The position numbers were made by a program, and so were the translations under genes. From Microvirga lupini (GTDB lineage Bacteria; Pseudomonadota; Alphaproteobacteria; Rhizobiales; Beijerinckiaceae): a stretch of 63,855 nt of DNA. Under the pieces are notes generated by a model, which worked only from the letters and a program-made list of their open reading frames with translations, made no database searches and had not been told where the DNA came from. The stretch spans positions 163,220-227,074 of the forward strand of contig KI911965.1 of the NCBI GenBank assembly GCA_000517005.1, in the 5' to 3' direction. This document shows, piece after piece, positions 33,603 through 42,566 of the stretch. How positions within the stretch are numbered: position 1 is the stretch's first letter; each line of letters opens with the position of its first letter.

Positions 33603-36600
33603 ATGAAAAGCGTTCCGTCACTCGATTCCTATCAGCTCGCCGACCGGTACAGCCGTGAGAAAGGCCGCGTCTTCCTGACCGGCACACAGGCCATCGTCCG
33701 CATCGTGCTCGACCAGGCCAAGCGGGACAAGGCGGCGGGGCTCGACACGGCAGGCTTTGTATCCGGCTATCGCGGATCACCGCTCGGCGGCGTCGATCTC
33801 GAACTCTGGCGCGTGAAGGATCAGCTCAAAGAGCACCGGATCGAATTCCTGCCCGCCGTCAACGAAGATCTCGCGGCAACCGCAGTCCTCGGCTCGCAGC
33901 AGGTCGAGACCAATCCCGACCGGCAGGTCCAGGGCGTCTTCGGCCTCTGGTACGGCAAGGGACCCGGAATCGACCGTTCGGGCGATGCGCTCAAGCACGG
34001 CAACGCCTATGGCTCGTCTCCGCACGGCGGCGTGCTGGTGATCGCTGGCGACGATCATGGTTGCGTGTCCTCGTCGATGCCGCATCAGTCCGATGTCGCC
34101 TTCATGAGCTGGTTCATGCCGACACTGCATCCGGCAAGTGTCAGCGAATATCTCGAATTCGGCGAATACGGTTATGCGCTGAGCCGCTTCTCCGGCATGT
34201 GGGTCGGCTTCAAGGCCGTGTCGGAGATCGTTGAATCCGGCGTGTCCGTGGAGCTGCATCCGCCGCGCCAATTCCGCGAGCCCGATTTCACGCCGCCGCC
34301 CGGCGGCCTGCACTATCGCTGGCCGGACCTCCCGGGGCCGCAGATCGAAGAGCGCATGGAGGCGAAGAAGCATGCGGTCTATGCCTTCGCCAAGGCCAAT
34401 CCCATCGACCGTCATATCTATGACATCCCGCATGCAACCTACGGCATCGTCACCGCCGGCAAGGCCCATCTCGATCTGATGGAAGCTTTGCGCCTCATCG
34501 GCCTCGACGAGGCGGCGTGCCGCGCGCACGGAATCGACATCTACAAGGTCGGCATGGTCTGGCCGCTCGCCTTGCACGATGCGCTGGAATTCGTGAAGGG
34601 CAAGCGCGAGATCCTCGTGGTCGAGGAAAAACGCGGCATCATCGAAAGCCAGTTCAAGGAATACTTTTACGATTATCCGGGCTCGAAGCCCGAGCGGATG
34701 GTCGGCAAGCACGACGAGACCGGCGAGCGGCTCATCCCATGGACGGGTGAACTCTCGCCGCGCTTCCTCGCCGGCGTTCTCGCCAAGCGCCTCGATCCGA
34801 TCTTTCCCGATCTCGATCTCACTCAGCGTGCCGCCGCCTTGACGCCAGATTCCGAGCGCGTGATCGCCGTGCCGGGCGCAACACGCACGCCCTATTTCTG
34901 CTCCGGTTGTCCGCACAACACTTCGACGAAGGTGCCGGAAGGCTCGAAGGCGCTCGCCGGCATCGGCTGCCATTTCATGGCGAGCTGGATGGACCGGGAG
35001 ACCTCATCGCTCATCCAGATGGGCGGCGAAGGCGTTAACTGGGCGGCTTCCTCCAGGTTCACCGGCCAGGGTCACATCTTCCAGAATCTCGGCGAAGGCA
35101 CCTATTACCATTCGGGCTCCATGGCGATACGGCAGGCCATCGCGGCAGGCGCCAACATCACCTACAAGATCCTGTTCAACGACGCAGTCGCCATGACCGG
35201 CGGCCAGCCCGTCGACGGACCGGTGAGCGTCTATGCCATCGCGCACAGCGTGCGCGCGGAAGGCGTGTCGCGCATCGCGCTCGTGTCGGACCATCCGGAA
35301 AAATTCGTCCCGGCGGATCTGCCGAAAGGCGTGACGATTCATCCGCGCGAGGATCTCGATATAGTGCAGAAGGAACTGCGCGAGATTCCCGGCGTCACGG
35401 TGCTGATCTACGAGCAGACCTGCGCCACGGAAAAGCGGCGCCGCCGCAAGCGCGGGCAGATGGAGGACCCGAAGCGCTTCGCCTATATCAACGATCTCGT
35501 CTGCGAAGGCTGCGGCGATTGCTCGGTCGCGTCCAACTGCCTGAGCGTCGAGCCGAAGGAGACGCCGTTCGGACGCAAGCGCAAGATCAATCTCTCCACC
35601 TGCAACAAGGATTTTTCGTGCCTGGAGGGCTTCTGCCCCAGCTTCGTGACCGTGGAGGGAGCCACGCGCCGGGCCAGGACCACGACAGGGTTCGACGCTG
35701 CCGCACGGGCCGCGACGCTGCCATCCCCTGCCCTTCCCGATCTTGCGAAACCGTTCGACCTGCTGGTGACCGGCGTCGGCGGCACGGGCGTCGTCACTAT
35801 CGGGGCGCTCATCAGCATGGCGGCCCATCTCGAAGGACGCGGCGTGTCGGTGCTGGACTTCACGGGCTTCGCGCAAAAGTTCGGTCCCGTGCTGAGCTAT
35901 GTCCGCCTTGCGACGGATCCCGATGCGCTCCATCAGGTCCGCATCGATCAAGGCGCAACTGACGCGCTGATCGGCTGCGATCTGGTCGTCAGCTCCTCGC
36001 CCAAAGCATCGGGCACCTATCGGCATGGCACGCGGGCGGTCGTCAACACCGCGGAGATGCCGACCGGCGACGTGGTGCGCTTCCGCGATGCGGATCTCGC
36101 CAGCCGGACGCGTCTGCGCGCGATCGAGCGGGTGATCGGCGCGGGCAATCTCGCGACGCTCGACGCCAATGCGCTCGCCGAGACTCTGCTCAGCGACACG
36201 GTTTATGCCAACGTGATGATGCTCGGCTTCGCGTGGCAGCAGGGCCTCGTGCCGGTTTCGCTCGAAGCCTTGTCCCGCGCCATCGAGCTCAACGGGGTGA
36301 CCGTCGAGCGCAACAAACAGGCCTTCGCCTGGGGTCGTCTCTTGAGCGCCGATCCCGATATCGTGCACCAGGTTGCAGGCGACAAGCCGGACGAGATCGA
36401 GACGCTCGATCAGGTGATCGCGCGGCGGGTCGCGTTCCTGACCTCGTATCAGGATGCCGCCTATGCCGCCCGTTTCGAAGCCATGGTGGCGCGAGTCCGC
36501 AAGGCCGAAAGCGCCCTCGGCTCCGAGACACTGACCGACGCCGTGGCGCGCTCGCTCTTCAAGCTCATGGCCTACAAGGACGAGTACGAGGTCGCGCGCC

Positions 36601-37070
36601 TTCACATGAAAACCGGCTTCCTCGACGAGTTGAAGCAGAAATTCGAGGGCGACTTCACGGTGCATTATCATCTGGCACCGCCGCTCCTGCCATCGAAGCG
36701 CGATACCCGCGGCCGCCCCCGCAAGCGCAGCTTCGGTCCCTGGATCCAGATGCCGATGTCCGCTCTCGCCAAGCTGAAGGTGCTGCGCGGCACGCCTTTC
36801 GACATCTTCGGCTATACGGCCGAGCGGCGCACGGAGCGGGCTCTGATCGGCTGGTACGAGGAACAGATCGACAGGATCCTCGGGAACCTCGACCGGCAGC
36901 GCTTCGCCGATCTGCTGGCCATCGCCAAAGCGCCGATGGACATCCGCGGCTACGGTCCGGTCAAAGACGCCGCCATCCATCAGGTCAAGTCGAATGTCGA
37001 GCGCCTGTGGGACCGTCTTGCAGAGCCCGTGGTGATCGACAGTCATACGCCGCAGCAGCTTCGTGCATGA
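33603..37070 (+). CDS. Indolepyruvate ferredoxin oxidoreductase, fused alpha/beta type
   Basis: A 1155-residue thiamine diphosphate enzyme. The N-terminal pyrimidine-binding part begins near GFVSGYRGSPLGGVD. The TPP domain contains GIGCHFMASWMDRETSSLIQ, MGGEGVNWAASSRF and FNDAVAMTGGQPVDGPVS. A 4Fe-4S cluster is suggested by CEGCGDCSVASNC and a later C-rich stretch (STCNKDFSCLEGFCPSF). The gamma-like domain starts at VTGVGGTGVVTIGALISMAA. It oxidatively decarboxylates arylpyruvates such as indolepyruvate or phenylpyruvate to aryl-acetyl-CoA. The GGGAGGAGG ribosome site is excellent. Adjacent paa genes make phenylacetyl-CoA formation the attractive role. Confidence 0.93.
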   Translation: MKSVPSLDSYQLADRYSREKGRVFLTGTQAIVRIVLDQAKRDKAAGLDTAGFVSGYRGSPLGGVDLELWRVKDQLKEHRIEFLPAVNEDLAATAVLGSQQVETNPDRQVQGVFGLWYGKGPGIDRSGDALKHGNAYGSSPHGGVLVIAGDDHGCVSSSMPHQSDVAFMSWFMPTLHPASVSEYLEFGEYGYALSRFSGMWVGFKAVSEIVESGVSVELHPPRQFREPDFTPPPGGLHYRWPDLPGPQIEERMEAKKHAVYAFAKANPIDRHIYDIPHATYGIVTAGKAHLDLMEALRLIGLDEAACRAHGIDIYKVGMVWPLALHDALEFVKGKREILVVEEKRGIIESQFKEYFYDYPGSKPERMVGKHDETGERLIPWTGELSPRFLAGVLAKRLDPIFPDLDLTQRAAALTPDSERVIAVPGATRTPYFCSGCPHNTSTKVPEGSKALAGIGCHFMASWMDRETSSLIQMGGEGVNWAASSRFTGQGHIFQNLGEGTYYHSGSMAIRQAIAAGANITYKILFNDAVAMTGGQPVDGPVSVYAIAHSVRAEGVSRIALVSDHPEKFVPADLPKGVTIHPREDLDIVQKELREIPGVTVLIYEQTCATEKRRRRKRGQMEDPKRFAYINDLVCEGCGDCSVASNCLSVEPKETPFGRKRKINLSTCNKDFSCLEGFCPSFVTVEGATRRARTTTGFDAAARAATLPSPALPDLAKPFDLLVTGVGGTGVVTIGALISMAAHLEGRGVSVLDFTGFAQKFGPVLSYVRLATDPDALHQVRIDQGATDALIGCDLVVSSSPKASGTYRHGTRAVVNTAEMPTGDVVRFRDADLASRTRLRAIERVIGAGNLATLDANALAETLLSDTVYANVMMLGFAWQQGLVPVSLEALSRAIELNGVTVERNKQAFAWGRLLSADPDIVHQVAGDKPDEIETLDQVIARRVAFLTSYQDAAYAARFEAMVARVRKAESALGSETLTDAVARSLFKLMAYKDEYEVARLHMKTGFLDELKQKFEGDFTVHYHLAPPLLPSKRDTRGRPRKRSFGPWIQMPMSALAKLKVLRGTPFDIFGYTAERRTERALIGWYEEQIDRILGNLDRQRFADLLAIAKAPMDIRGYGPVKDAAIHQVKSNVERLWDRLAEPVVIDSHTPQQLRA

Positions 37071-37084
37071 CGTCTGCCTCTCCA

Positions 37085-37174
37085 CGTCATCATCGGCCCT
37101 GTGCCGGTGATCTCGATCCGAAAAGCACTGAGCCTCACAGTATCGAGATGGCCGGGACAAGCCCGGCCATGATG
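37085..37174 (+). repeat. 90-bp two-hairpin intergenic repeat, copy 2
   Basis: Same unit as 32829-32918 in opposite orientation. It begins with CGTCAT, has hairpins CATCGGCCCTGTGCCGGTG and GGCCGGGACAAGCCCGGCC (a near-perfect stem with an ACAA loop), and ends in ATGATG. It starts 15 bases after the oxidoreductase stop, where it could act as a 3' hairpin or terminator. Confidence 0.75.
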
Positions 37175-37238
37175 GAAAGGGGGGCACCCAGCGCTCTCAT
37201 CCCGCGAAGGATCGAGCGCCTCTCTTGCTCAGCCAGCC

Positions 37239-37652
37239 TTACGATTCCTGAGCCATGCTTCTTTGCGGCGTTGTCGCCATGACCTTGACCAGGGCCGCCA
37301 CCAGAGCGTCCGGGAGGATGGGCTTATGGAGGAAGGTAGCATTGGGCGGCAGGTCGCCAGTGTCAGGGCTGGTCTTACCGGAAATCACGAGCACGCCCAC
37401 CTCGGGCCAGCCCTGCCGGACGAGACGCGCGAACTCGAAGCCGTCCATGGAGCCCGGCATGTCCACGTCCGTGAGGATGGCGGCGATATCGGAGCGTGTC
37501 TTCAGCAGCTCGAACGCCTCATCGGCATCCTGCGCCTCGACGACCCAGAACTCGGCCTCGCGCAGAATATCCACCTGCGTCAAACGAACGAGCGGCTCGT
37601 CCTCGACCAGGAGGACGACAGGCTGTTTCACAACTCTGCGATGCGGCTTCAT
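37239..37652 (-). CDS. Receiver-only response regulator
   Basis: A 137-residue single REC domain. The acidic pocket is in VVLLVEDEPLVRLTQVDIL, the phospho-acceptor is D62 in ILTDVDMPGSMDG, and the conserved lysine is in FLHKPILPDAL. There is no output domain, so it probably acts by protein contact or as a phosphate sink. The ATG at 37652 is preferred to the longer frame. It lies downstream of a similar regulator and a chemoreceptor on the same strand. Confidence 0.85.
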   Translation of the reverse strand: MKPHRRVVKQPVVLLVEDEPLVRLTQVDILREAEFWVVEAQDADEAFELLKTRSDIAAILTDVDMPGSMDGFEFARLVRQGWPEVGVLVISGKTSPDTGDLPPNATFLHKPILPDALVAALVKVMATTPQRSMAQES

Positions 37653-37743
37653 GCTCCATGAAACGGGCCTGCTCCGATCCAGTTCCCTTCGGTCGGACGG
37701 ACGTGAGATTTTCAAAGGGACCAGATCCGCAACAGGAATTTTG

Positions 37744-38166
37744 TCACAAGCGCTTGGCTTTCGCCATGAGCTGCCTGATCCGGTCAACGACGTCCTGTGA
37801 CGGATACGGCTTCTTCAACAGGGGGCCCGCCTCGCAGAGAGTTGCGGCGATATCGGCGGATCGTTCCGCTCCGGATGTGAGGATCACCTGCATTCCCGGC
37901 TTGTTGGCGCGGACCCACCGCGCCAGCCCGAAGCCGTCCATGCTCCCAGGCATCTCGACGTCGCTGAACACCACATCGACCGACACCTCGGGAGATTGAA
38001 GGATCACCACCGCCTCTTCCGCGCTCGCGGCTTCATGAACCCGGTAGCCGCATTCGCGCAGGTAATCCGCGATGACGAGGCGAATCAGAATCTCGTCCTC
38101 GACAACGAGTACGGTCTGGAGAGGAGAGCCGGATTCGGCTGTGATCTTTGTCGATAACGTACTCAT
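37744..38166 (-). CDS. Receiver-only response regulator, paralogue of the neighbour
   Basis: A 140-residue REC domain with VLVVEDEILIRLVIADYLRE, acceptor D69 in VFSDVEMPGSMDG and the lysine in PLLKKPYPSQDVVDRIR. It shares the DVxMPGSMDG core with the next gene, which suggests tandem duplication. It lies about 125 bases downstream of the chemoreceptor. CheY-like function is possible, but the canonical CheY of the flagellar cluster is at 47350. These two look more like adaptor or FixL-type partner regulators. Confidence 0.85.
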   Translation of the reverse strand: MSTLSTKITAESGSPLQTVLVVEDEILIRLVIADYLRECGYRVHEAASAEEAVVILQSPEVSVDVVFSDVEMPGSMDGFGLARWVRANKPGMQVILTSGAERSADIAATLCEAGPLLKKPYPSQDVVDRIRQLMAKAKRL

Positions 38167-38291
38167 CTTCAGCTAACCGCCGAGCTTTTGTCTTGGTTCC
38201 ATGGCCAAGACTCCGGTGCGCGGCCAGCCGATTGCGTGAGCGGAGCAAGGGGTCCCGCTCCGACAGAGCGAGCCCCATCCACCGCTCAGGC

Positions 38292-39962
38292 TCAAGCGGC
38301 TCGTACGTTTTGGAGGAAGCCTTCGACTTCCTTGCTCAGCGCATTCGAGTTGGACGCCAGCTCGCCCGCCGCAGCGAGCACCTGAGACGCGGCCGAACCG
38401 GCATGGGTTGCGGCACCCTGGACCTGGACGATGCTCTCGCTCACATCCTGCGTGCCTCTTGCCGCCTCGCTGACATTGCGCGCGATCTCCTGCGTGGCCG
38501 CCTGCTGCTCTTCGACGGCGGCAGCAACGCTCGTTGCGATCTGGTGCACCTCTTCGATGGTGAAACCGATGTCGCGGATGGCGTCGACCGCATCCTTCGT
38601 CGATTGCTGGATCTGCTGGATATGAGAGCTGATGTCCTCGGTCGCCCGCGAGGTCTGGTTGGCAAGCTCCTTCACTTCGGCGGCCACCACGGCGAAACCC
38701 TTGCCGGCCTCGCCTGCCCTGGCAGCCTCGATGGTGGCATTGAGTGCGAGGAGGTTCGTCTGGCTTGCGATCGTGTTGATCAGAGCGACGACCTCGCCGA
38801 TCTTCTGCGCGCCGTCTGCGAGCGTTTCCACGAGCTCGTTGGTCTTGCGCGCGTTCTGCACCGCTCTCGCCGCCGCCACGGATGTCTGCGACACCTGCGA
38901 ACCGATCTCGTTGGAGGAGGCCGCCAGCTGCTCCGCCGCCGCCGCGACGGCCTGCACGTTGCTGGAGGTTTCCTCGGCCGCGGCTGCCACCGAGTTCGAT
39001 TGCTGGTTGGTCTGCTGCGCCGTCGAAGCCATCGAGCGCGCCGTCGCTTCCATCTGCTGGGCGGCGACCGAGAGATGCTGGACCAGACCGCCGACGCTGC
39101 CTTCGAAGCTTTGGGCGAGCGCTATCATCTCGATCCTGCGCCGCTCGGCCGCGTGCTTCTCGGCTTCGGCCTGCGCCTGCCGAAGGTTCTCCGCCTCCTG
39201 CATGGCGCCGGCGAACACTTGCGTCGCCTTCCAGATATCGCCGATCTCGTCCTTGCCGGCTTTGGCCTGCGGCAGGTTGTAATCGCCCGAGGCGAGCTTC
39301 TGGATAGCCTCGGTCACGCGCCTCAGCGGCTGCGCGATCTGGCGATGGCCGACGAGCCAGCCGATCAGAAGCGCAATGACGGTGCCGGCGAGCGCAATCG
39401 AGATGAGCAGCATCAGACGCTGATCATAGAGTTCCTGCGCGCGCCGGTTGACGGCCTCGATCTCTTCGCTGCCCCGCTTGGTCAAAGCATCAATGCTGAC
39501 CTGGAAGGCTTTCCGGTTGGCGCGGTTGGCCTCGTTGTTGCCCTGCGCGTTGGCGGCTTGAGGGGAGACTTCAGCCCCCAGTCTCACCGTCTCGGAGCGG
39601 AACTTCTTGAACTCCGCCGCATCCTTTACCACGGCATCGAACAAGGCCCTGCTGTCGCTCGGAACGATCGGCTCCCATTCCTTCAGGAGAGCATCCATGT
39701 CCTTCAGAGTCGCGAGAAGCCCGTCGCCGAACTTGCGCGCATCAGCCGTGTCCTTCGACGCATAGATGCCGCGGGCCTCCATAACGACATGGGTCACCAA
39801 TCGATTGAGACGCTCTCCATAGAGCGCACGGGTGGCCGCAAGCCGCACATCGTCGACAGCCTGATTGTAGGTCTGCAGCGTGCTGATGCCGACAGCGGCC
39901 ATCATGACAGCGACAAAGCTCAAAGCCGCGACGAGCGCGAATATCTTCGTTCTAATCTTCAT
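38292..39962 (-). CDS. Methyl-accepting chemotaxis protein
   Basis: A 556-residue transmembrane chemoreceptor. The first helix is near the N-terminus ([20 protein letters not shown]), followed by a periplasmic four-helix-type domain (about 30-180). The second helix ([20 protein letters not shown]) leads into a HAMP linker ([16 protein letters not shown]) and a long signalling coiled coil. The hairpin tip contains [20 protein letters not shown] and [20 protein letters not shown]. No CheR-tethering pentapeptide is seen at the C-terminus ([12 protein letters not shown]). The ATG at 39962 is used; an in-frame TTG seven codons upstream has no support. Ligand unknown. Confidence 0.9.
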   Translation of the reverse strand: MKIRTKIFALVAALSFVAVMMAAVGISTLQTYNQAVDDVRLAATRALYGERLNRLVTHVVMEARGIYASKDTADARKFGDGLLATLKDMDALLKEWEPIVPSDSRALFDAVVKDAAEFKKFRSETVRLGAEVSPQAANAQGNNEANRANRKAFQVSIDALTKRGSEEIEAVNRRAQELYDQRLMLLISIALAGTVIALLIGWLVGHRQIAQPLRRVTEAIQKLASGDYNLPQAKAGKDEIGDIWKATQVFAGAMQEAENLRQAQAEAEKHAAERRRIEMIALAQSFEGSVGGLVQHLSVAAQQMEATARSMASTAQQTNQQSNSVAAAAEETSSNVQAVAAAAEQLAASSNEIGSQVSQTSVAAARAVQNARKTNELVETLADGAQKIGEVVALINTIASQTNLLALNATIEAARAGEAGKGFAVVAAEVKELANQTSRATEDISSHIQQIQQSTKDAVDAIRDIGFTIEEVHQIATSVAAAVEEQQAATQEIARNVSEAARGTQDVSESIVQVQGAATHAGSAASQVLAAAGELASNSNALSKEVEGFLQNVRAA

Positions 39963-40152
39963 TAACAACCCCGATCGGCCCAAGCCGCTGCAACATCCAT
40001 GAGTGACATTTCATGGTATCTCGCGAATGCTTGCGCGAGGCTTGCTCTCATCCTTCAGGTGAATACGGCCAAGTTTCTCTTCACCAAGTGACGGATTGTT
40101 AAGCATAAACCCATAGGAATGATTCCACGTGATTTTCAACGTGGCGGTTTCC

Positions 40153-40755
40153 ATGGGTATTCGGTTCGATAAGGTATTGGAGCAGGTCGCCAGGGCCGGA
40201 AATGCCAAGGGACCCATCTCTACCGCCGAGCAGCGAGAGCGGAAGGTTCAACGCATCGAAGACTCCATCCGCGCCCGCGAGGCGGTGGGGGATCGCATCG
40301 TGATGTGCTTGGGCCTGGCCCTCACCCTCTCGGCAGTCGCCCTGCCTGTCTACGCCCTGCACTTCAGCGAAGGCTATACTTACCTCAAGGGCGCCGCGTC
40401 CGACACGGCCATCGGCAGAGCCGTCACGGCCAATGCGACGCGCGCCGTCGATCTGAGCCCCGCGACAACCGGCTCGCTGACCAGGAAAGACGTCGAGCTG
40501 CCCGCAGGTCACAAGGGAGACACGGCAGCGCGGAGTGCGAGCAGAGGAGCGCAGTTCCAGCGCTATGTCATTCATCGCGCGACAGGGGGTTCTGCCCTGA
40601 TCGAAGGCCCCGAAGGCCTCTGGTGGGTGACGCCCGGAATGACGCTGCCTGGAATCGGCCAGGTCATCTCCATCGAGCGCTCCGATGCCGGCTGGGTGGT
40701 TCTGACAACCGAGACGATGATCACGCAGTCGCCGGCGGCGCGGGCATCGAGCTAG
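40153..40755 (+). CDS. Hypothetical inner-membrane-anchored protein
   Basis: A protein of about 200 residues. It has a basic N-terminal cytoplasmic segment (STAEQRERKVQRIEDSIRAR), one helix (IVMCLGLALTLSAVALPVYA) and an outer domain. The last 70 residues (RYVIHRATGGSALIEGPEGL, WWVTPGMTLPGIGQVISIER, GWVVLTTETMI) look like a small beta-rich domain. The start may be this ATG or the GTG at 40129, which has an AGGAA upstream. No family recognised. The ending resembles domains that sit behind cell-envelope anchors, but this is a loose impression. Confidence 0.6.
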   Translation: MGIRFDKVLEQVARAGNAKGPISTAEQRERKVQRIEDSIRAREAVGDRIVMCLGLALTLSAVALPVYALHFSEGYTYLKGAASDTAIGRAVTANATRAVDLSPATTGSLTRKDVELPAGHKGDTAARSASRGAQFQRYVIHRATGGSALIEGPEGLWWVTPGMTLPGIGQVISIERSDAGWVVLTTETMITQSPAARASS

Positions 40756-40849
40756 CGCATCGGGCGGCACTCGACCGGGCGCCGCATCTGACATCGCCCT
40801 ATCATGCCGAGTGGAATCGGCAAGGGGCTTCGTCCGAAAGCTTCGTCGC

Positions 40850-41518
40850 CTATTTCGTCGCCGTCACGATCGGCGCCGCCTGGTTTCCGAGCCAGACCCA
40901 GTCTGCACTGTCGGACCCTTCCCGCTTCACATAGCGATAACCCGTCTGTTGCCAGGGAAGAACCGCTTTGCGCTTGTTGTCGAGAATGTAGTCGCCGCGA
41001 TCCGTTCTCGCCATGAGCACCGCATGTCCGGCCCCGAGTTCGTCGATCACCACCGTCATGCGCAGGGCTCGCTGCGGCAGGCCGGCCTGGGTGAGAAGGC
41101 GGCGCTTCAGCAACTGGATGTCCTCGCAATCGCCAAGGCCGTCATCCGGATAATCCCAGCGATCCGCCACACCCCAGTGATCCTGATCCGTCACCGGCAG
41201 GATCTCCTTGTTCACCCTCTCATTCACATCGACGATGGTCTTCCAGATCTCCTGATCGAGAACGATCGTGTCAGGCTCTGAAGGATTGTGAGCGCATTCC
41301 TGCGGCATATGCGTGCAGAACTCGATCCATGCCGGAGTCGGTCCGGCCGCCCCCACGGTCAGAAGCGCATCGCCAAGCCTCGGCGATTGAGGAGATGCGA
41401 GCGCCGATCCGGCACCGGCCATGACGGACAGGATAATGGCAGCGAGACCCGCCGAACCGAAGATGCGATCGAGGCGTTTACTGCACCTCGCCGAAGTCCT
41501 TAAAGTAATCCCGCACAT
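40850..41518 (-). CDS. Transglutaminase-like cysteine peptidase (BTLCP family)
   Basis: A 222-residue secreted protein. The signal peptide (FGSAGLAAIILSVMAGAGSA, cleavage near ALAS) is followed by the mature domain. Active-site features are the cysteine in DGLGDCEDIQLLKRRLL, the histidine in ELGAGHAVLMARTDRGDYI and the aspartate in ILDNKRKAVLPW. BTLCP proteins relate to LapG-type periplasmic proteases that control adhesin release. No lapA or lapD gene is nearby, so the substrate is unknown. The ATG at 41518 replaces an upstream GTG. Confidence 0.85.
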   Translation of the reverse strand: MCGITLRTSARCSKRLDRIFGSAGLAAIILSVMAGAGSALASPQSPRLGDALLTVGAAGPTPAWIEFCTHMPQECAHNPSEPDTIVLDQEIWKTIVDVNERVNKEILPVTDQDHWGVADRWDYPDDGLGDCEDIQLLKRRLLTQAGLPQRALRMTVVIDELGAGHAVLMARTDRGDYILDNKRKAVLPWQQTGYRYVKREGSDSADWVWLGNQAAPIVTATK

Positions 41519-41527
41519 GCCCCGCAC

Positions 41528-42187
41528 CTGTTCAGCTTTTTGTTTTCAATAAAGCTGTCAGCAGCGGAAGCACTGCGCAAGCGGGAACTTGCCGCAAGAT
41601 CACGAACGATCCGCCACTGTTGACTTCCAGCAACAGAGCAAGCACACACCCTCAGCGCGTGTCACAGACCTCTCTGATCGAAGAGGAAGGATCAGATTTC
41701 GGCGCTATCCAGTACAATCAGATCGAGGCAACTTCCGATCTCTGTCCCGGATCGATGAGAAGGCGTACCCGGCACCCGGGCCGGCTCCCCTACTCTGTCT
41801 TCAGCCAGGATCGGCGAAGATCAGTTCAGTGCCTCGGCGCATCGAGGCATCGTTTCATTCAATACCGGCTCTGCGCCATACTGCGACTTCTGGCCCAATG
41901 CCGGGTTCTCTTTGAAGAGATCATGAGGCGGACGACAGGCATTCCGATAAGCCCGACCAGGGATGCAGCAACGACCGGCACGAGAACGACAGCCACGGAT
42001 CTCTCCTCATCACATGGAGGTACTCCTTCCACATGCCATTGCGAGCTTGCGCGAGCCTGACGAAGAGTTTCGGCAGTCTCATCGTTCCCGAGTTGAGATT
42101 TACTACATTCCTAGGAAGAGCTTCGGTCTCTCCGGATCGGGCGTATAGTGTCGACCAAAGCGAGTTCTGTTTCTTTGGGAGATCTGC
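41528..42187. other. Intergenic region between the BTLCP gene and the lipoprotein-like gene
   Basis: About 660 bases. Longer frames on both strands lack protein-like composition and start signals. The only small frame with a good ribosome site is a 45-codon minus-strand one (41859-41996, listed separately). No terminator or RNA gene is clear. Confidence 0.4.
41859..41996 (-). CDS. Possible small membrane protein (45 residues)
   Basis: A GTG start at 41996 is preceded by GAGGAGAG at good spacing. The peptide has a hydrophobic segment (AVVLVPVVAASLVGLIGMPV) and then a basic tail (SSKRTRHWARSRSM), the plan of a single-helix inner-membrane miniprotein. No family is recognised. The case rests on the ribosome site and the hydrophobic/basic layout only. 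Confidence 0.3.
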   Translation of the reverse strand: MAVVLVPVVAASLVGLIGMPVVRLMISSKRTRHWARSRSMAQSRY

Positions 42188-42562
42188 TTGAGAACGCTCT
42201 TCGTGACACTCGCCGCGGCTATCGGGGTCGGCGGCTGCGTGCCGACCACCCATGAAACGCTCGCCCTGTCGTGTTCGGACTATATCGGGAAGCCCATCTC
42301 CGCGCGCATTGCCGCCTGGGGCCCGCCTCGGACGGTCTACAGGATCAGCCCGACCCAGGTCGGCTACATCTTCGAGAGCAGAGAGACCACGTTCATCGGC
42401 GGCGAGCCCTATTACACGGTGAACTATCTGATCGGCGCCGACAAGCACCGCACGCCGATCCGCAAGCTCACGACCGTCTGCAGCGGCGTCTTCGTCGCGA
42501 GCGCTCCCTCCGATGCGACGCCCGTGACCGAGCGCATCGTCGTGGATATCGTCTCGAAATAG
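42188..42562 (+). CDS. Putative small lipoprotein or secreted protein
   Basis: A 124-residue protein starting at a TTG (42188) after GGGAGAT. The N-terminus RTLFVTLAAAIGVGGCVPTT resembles a lipoprotein signal, with a VGGC lipobox and C17 as the lipidated residue. The rest (CSDYIGKPISARIAAWGPPR, VGYIFESRETTFIGGEPYY) is a compact domain with two further cysteines. Function unknown. Confidence 0.6.
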   Translation: MRTLFVTLAAAIGVGGCVPTTHETLALSCSDYIGKPISARIAAWGPPRTVYRISPTQVGYIFESRETTFIGGEPYYTVNYLIGADKHRTPIRKLTTVCSGVFVASAPSDATPVTERIVVDIVSK

Positions 42563-42566
42563 CGTA

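Noticed and set aside
32829-37174. The idea that the inverted 90-bp repeats make the Lrp-IOR pair a composite transposon.
   Set aside because: No transposase, no target-site duplication and only palindromic REP-like features; a mobile element call is not supported.
35004-37187. A 727-codon minus-strand frame antisense to the indolepyruvate oxidoreductase.
   Set aside because: It lies entirely over a strongly conserved gene and shows antisense-type composition with no recognisable motif.
41620-42060. A 146-codon plus-strand frame in the gap before the lipoprotein-like gene.
   Set aside because: Low-complexity Thr/Arg/Ser content, no ribosome site and no family resemblance.
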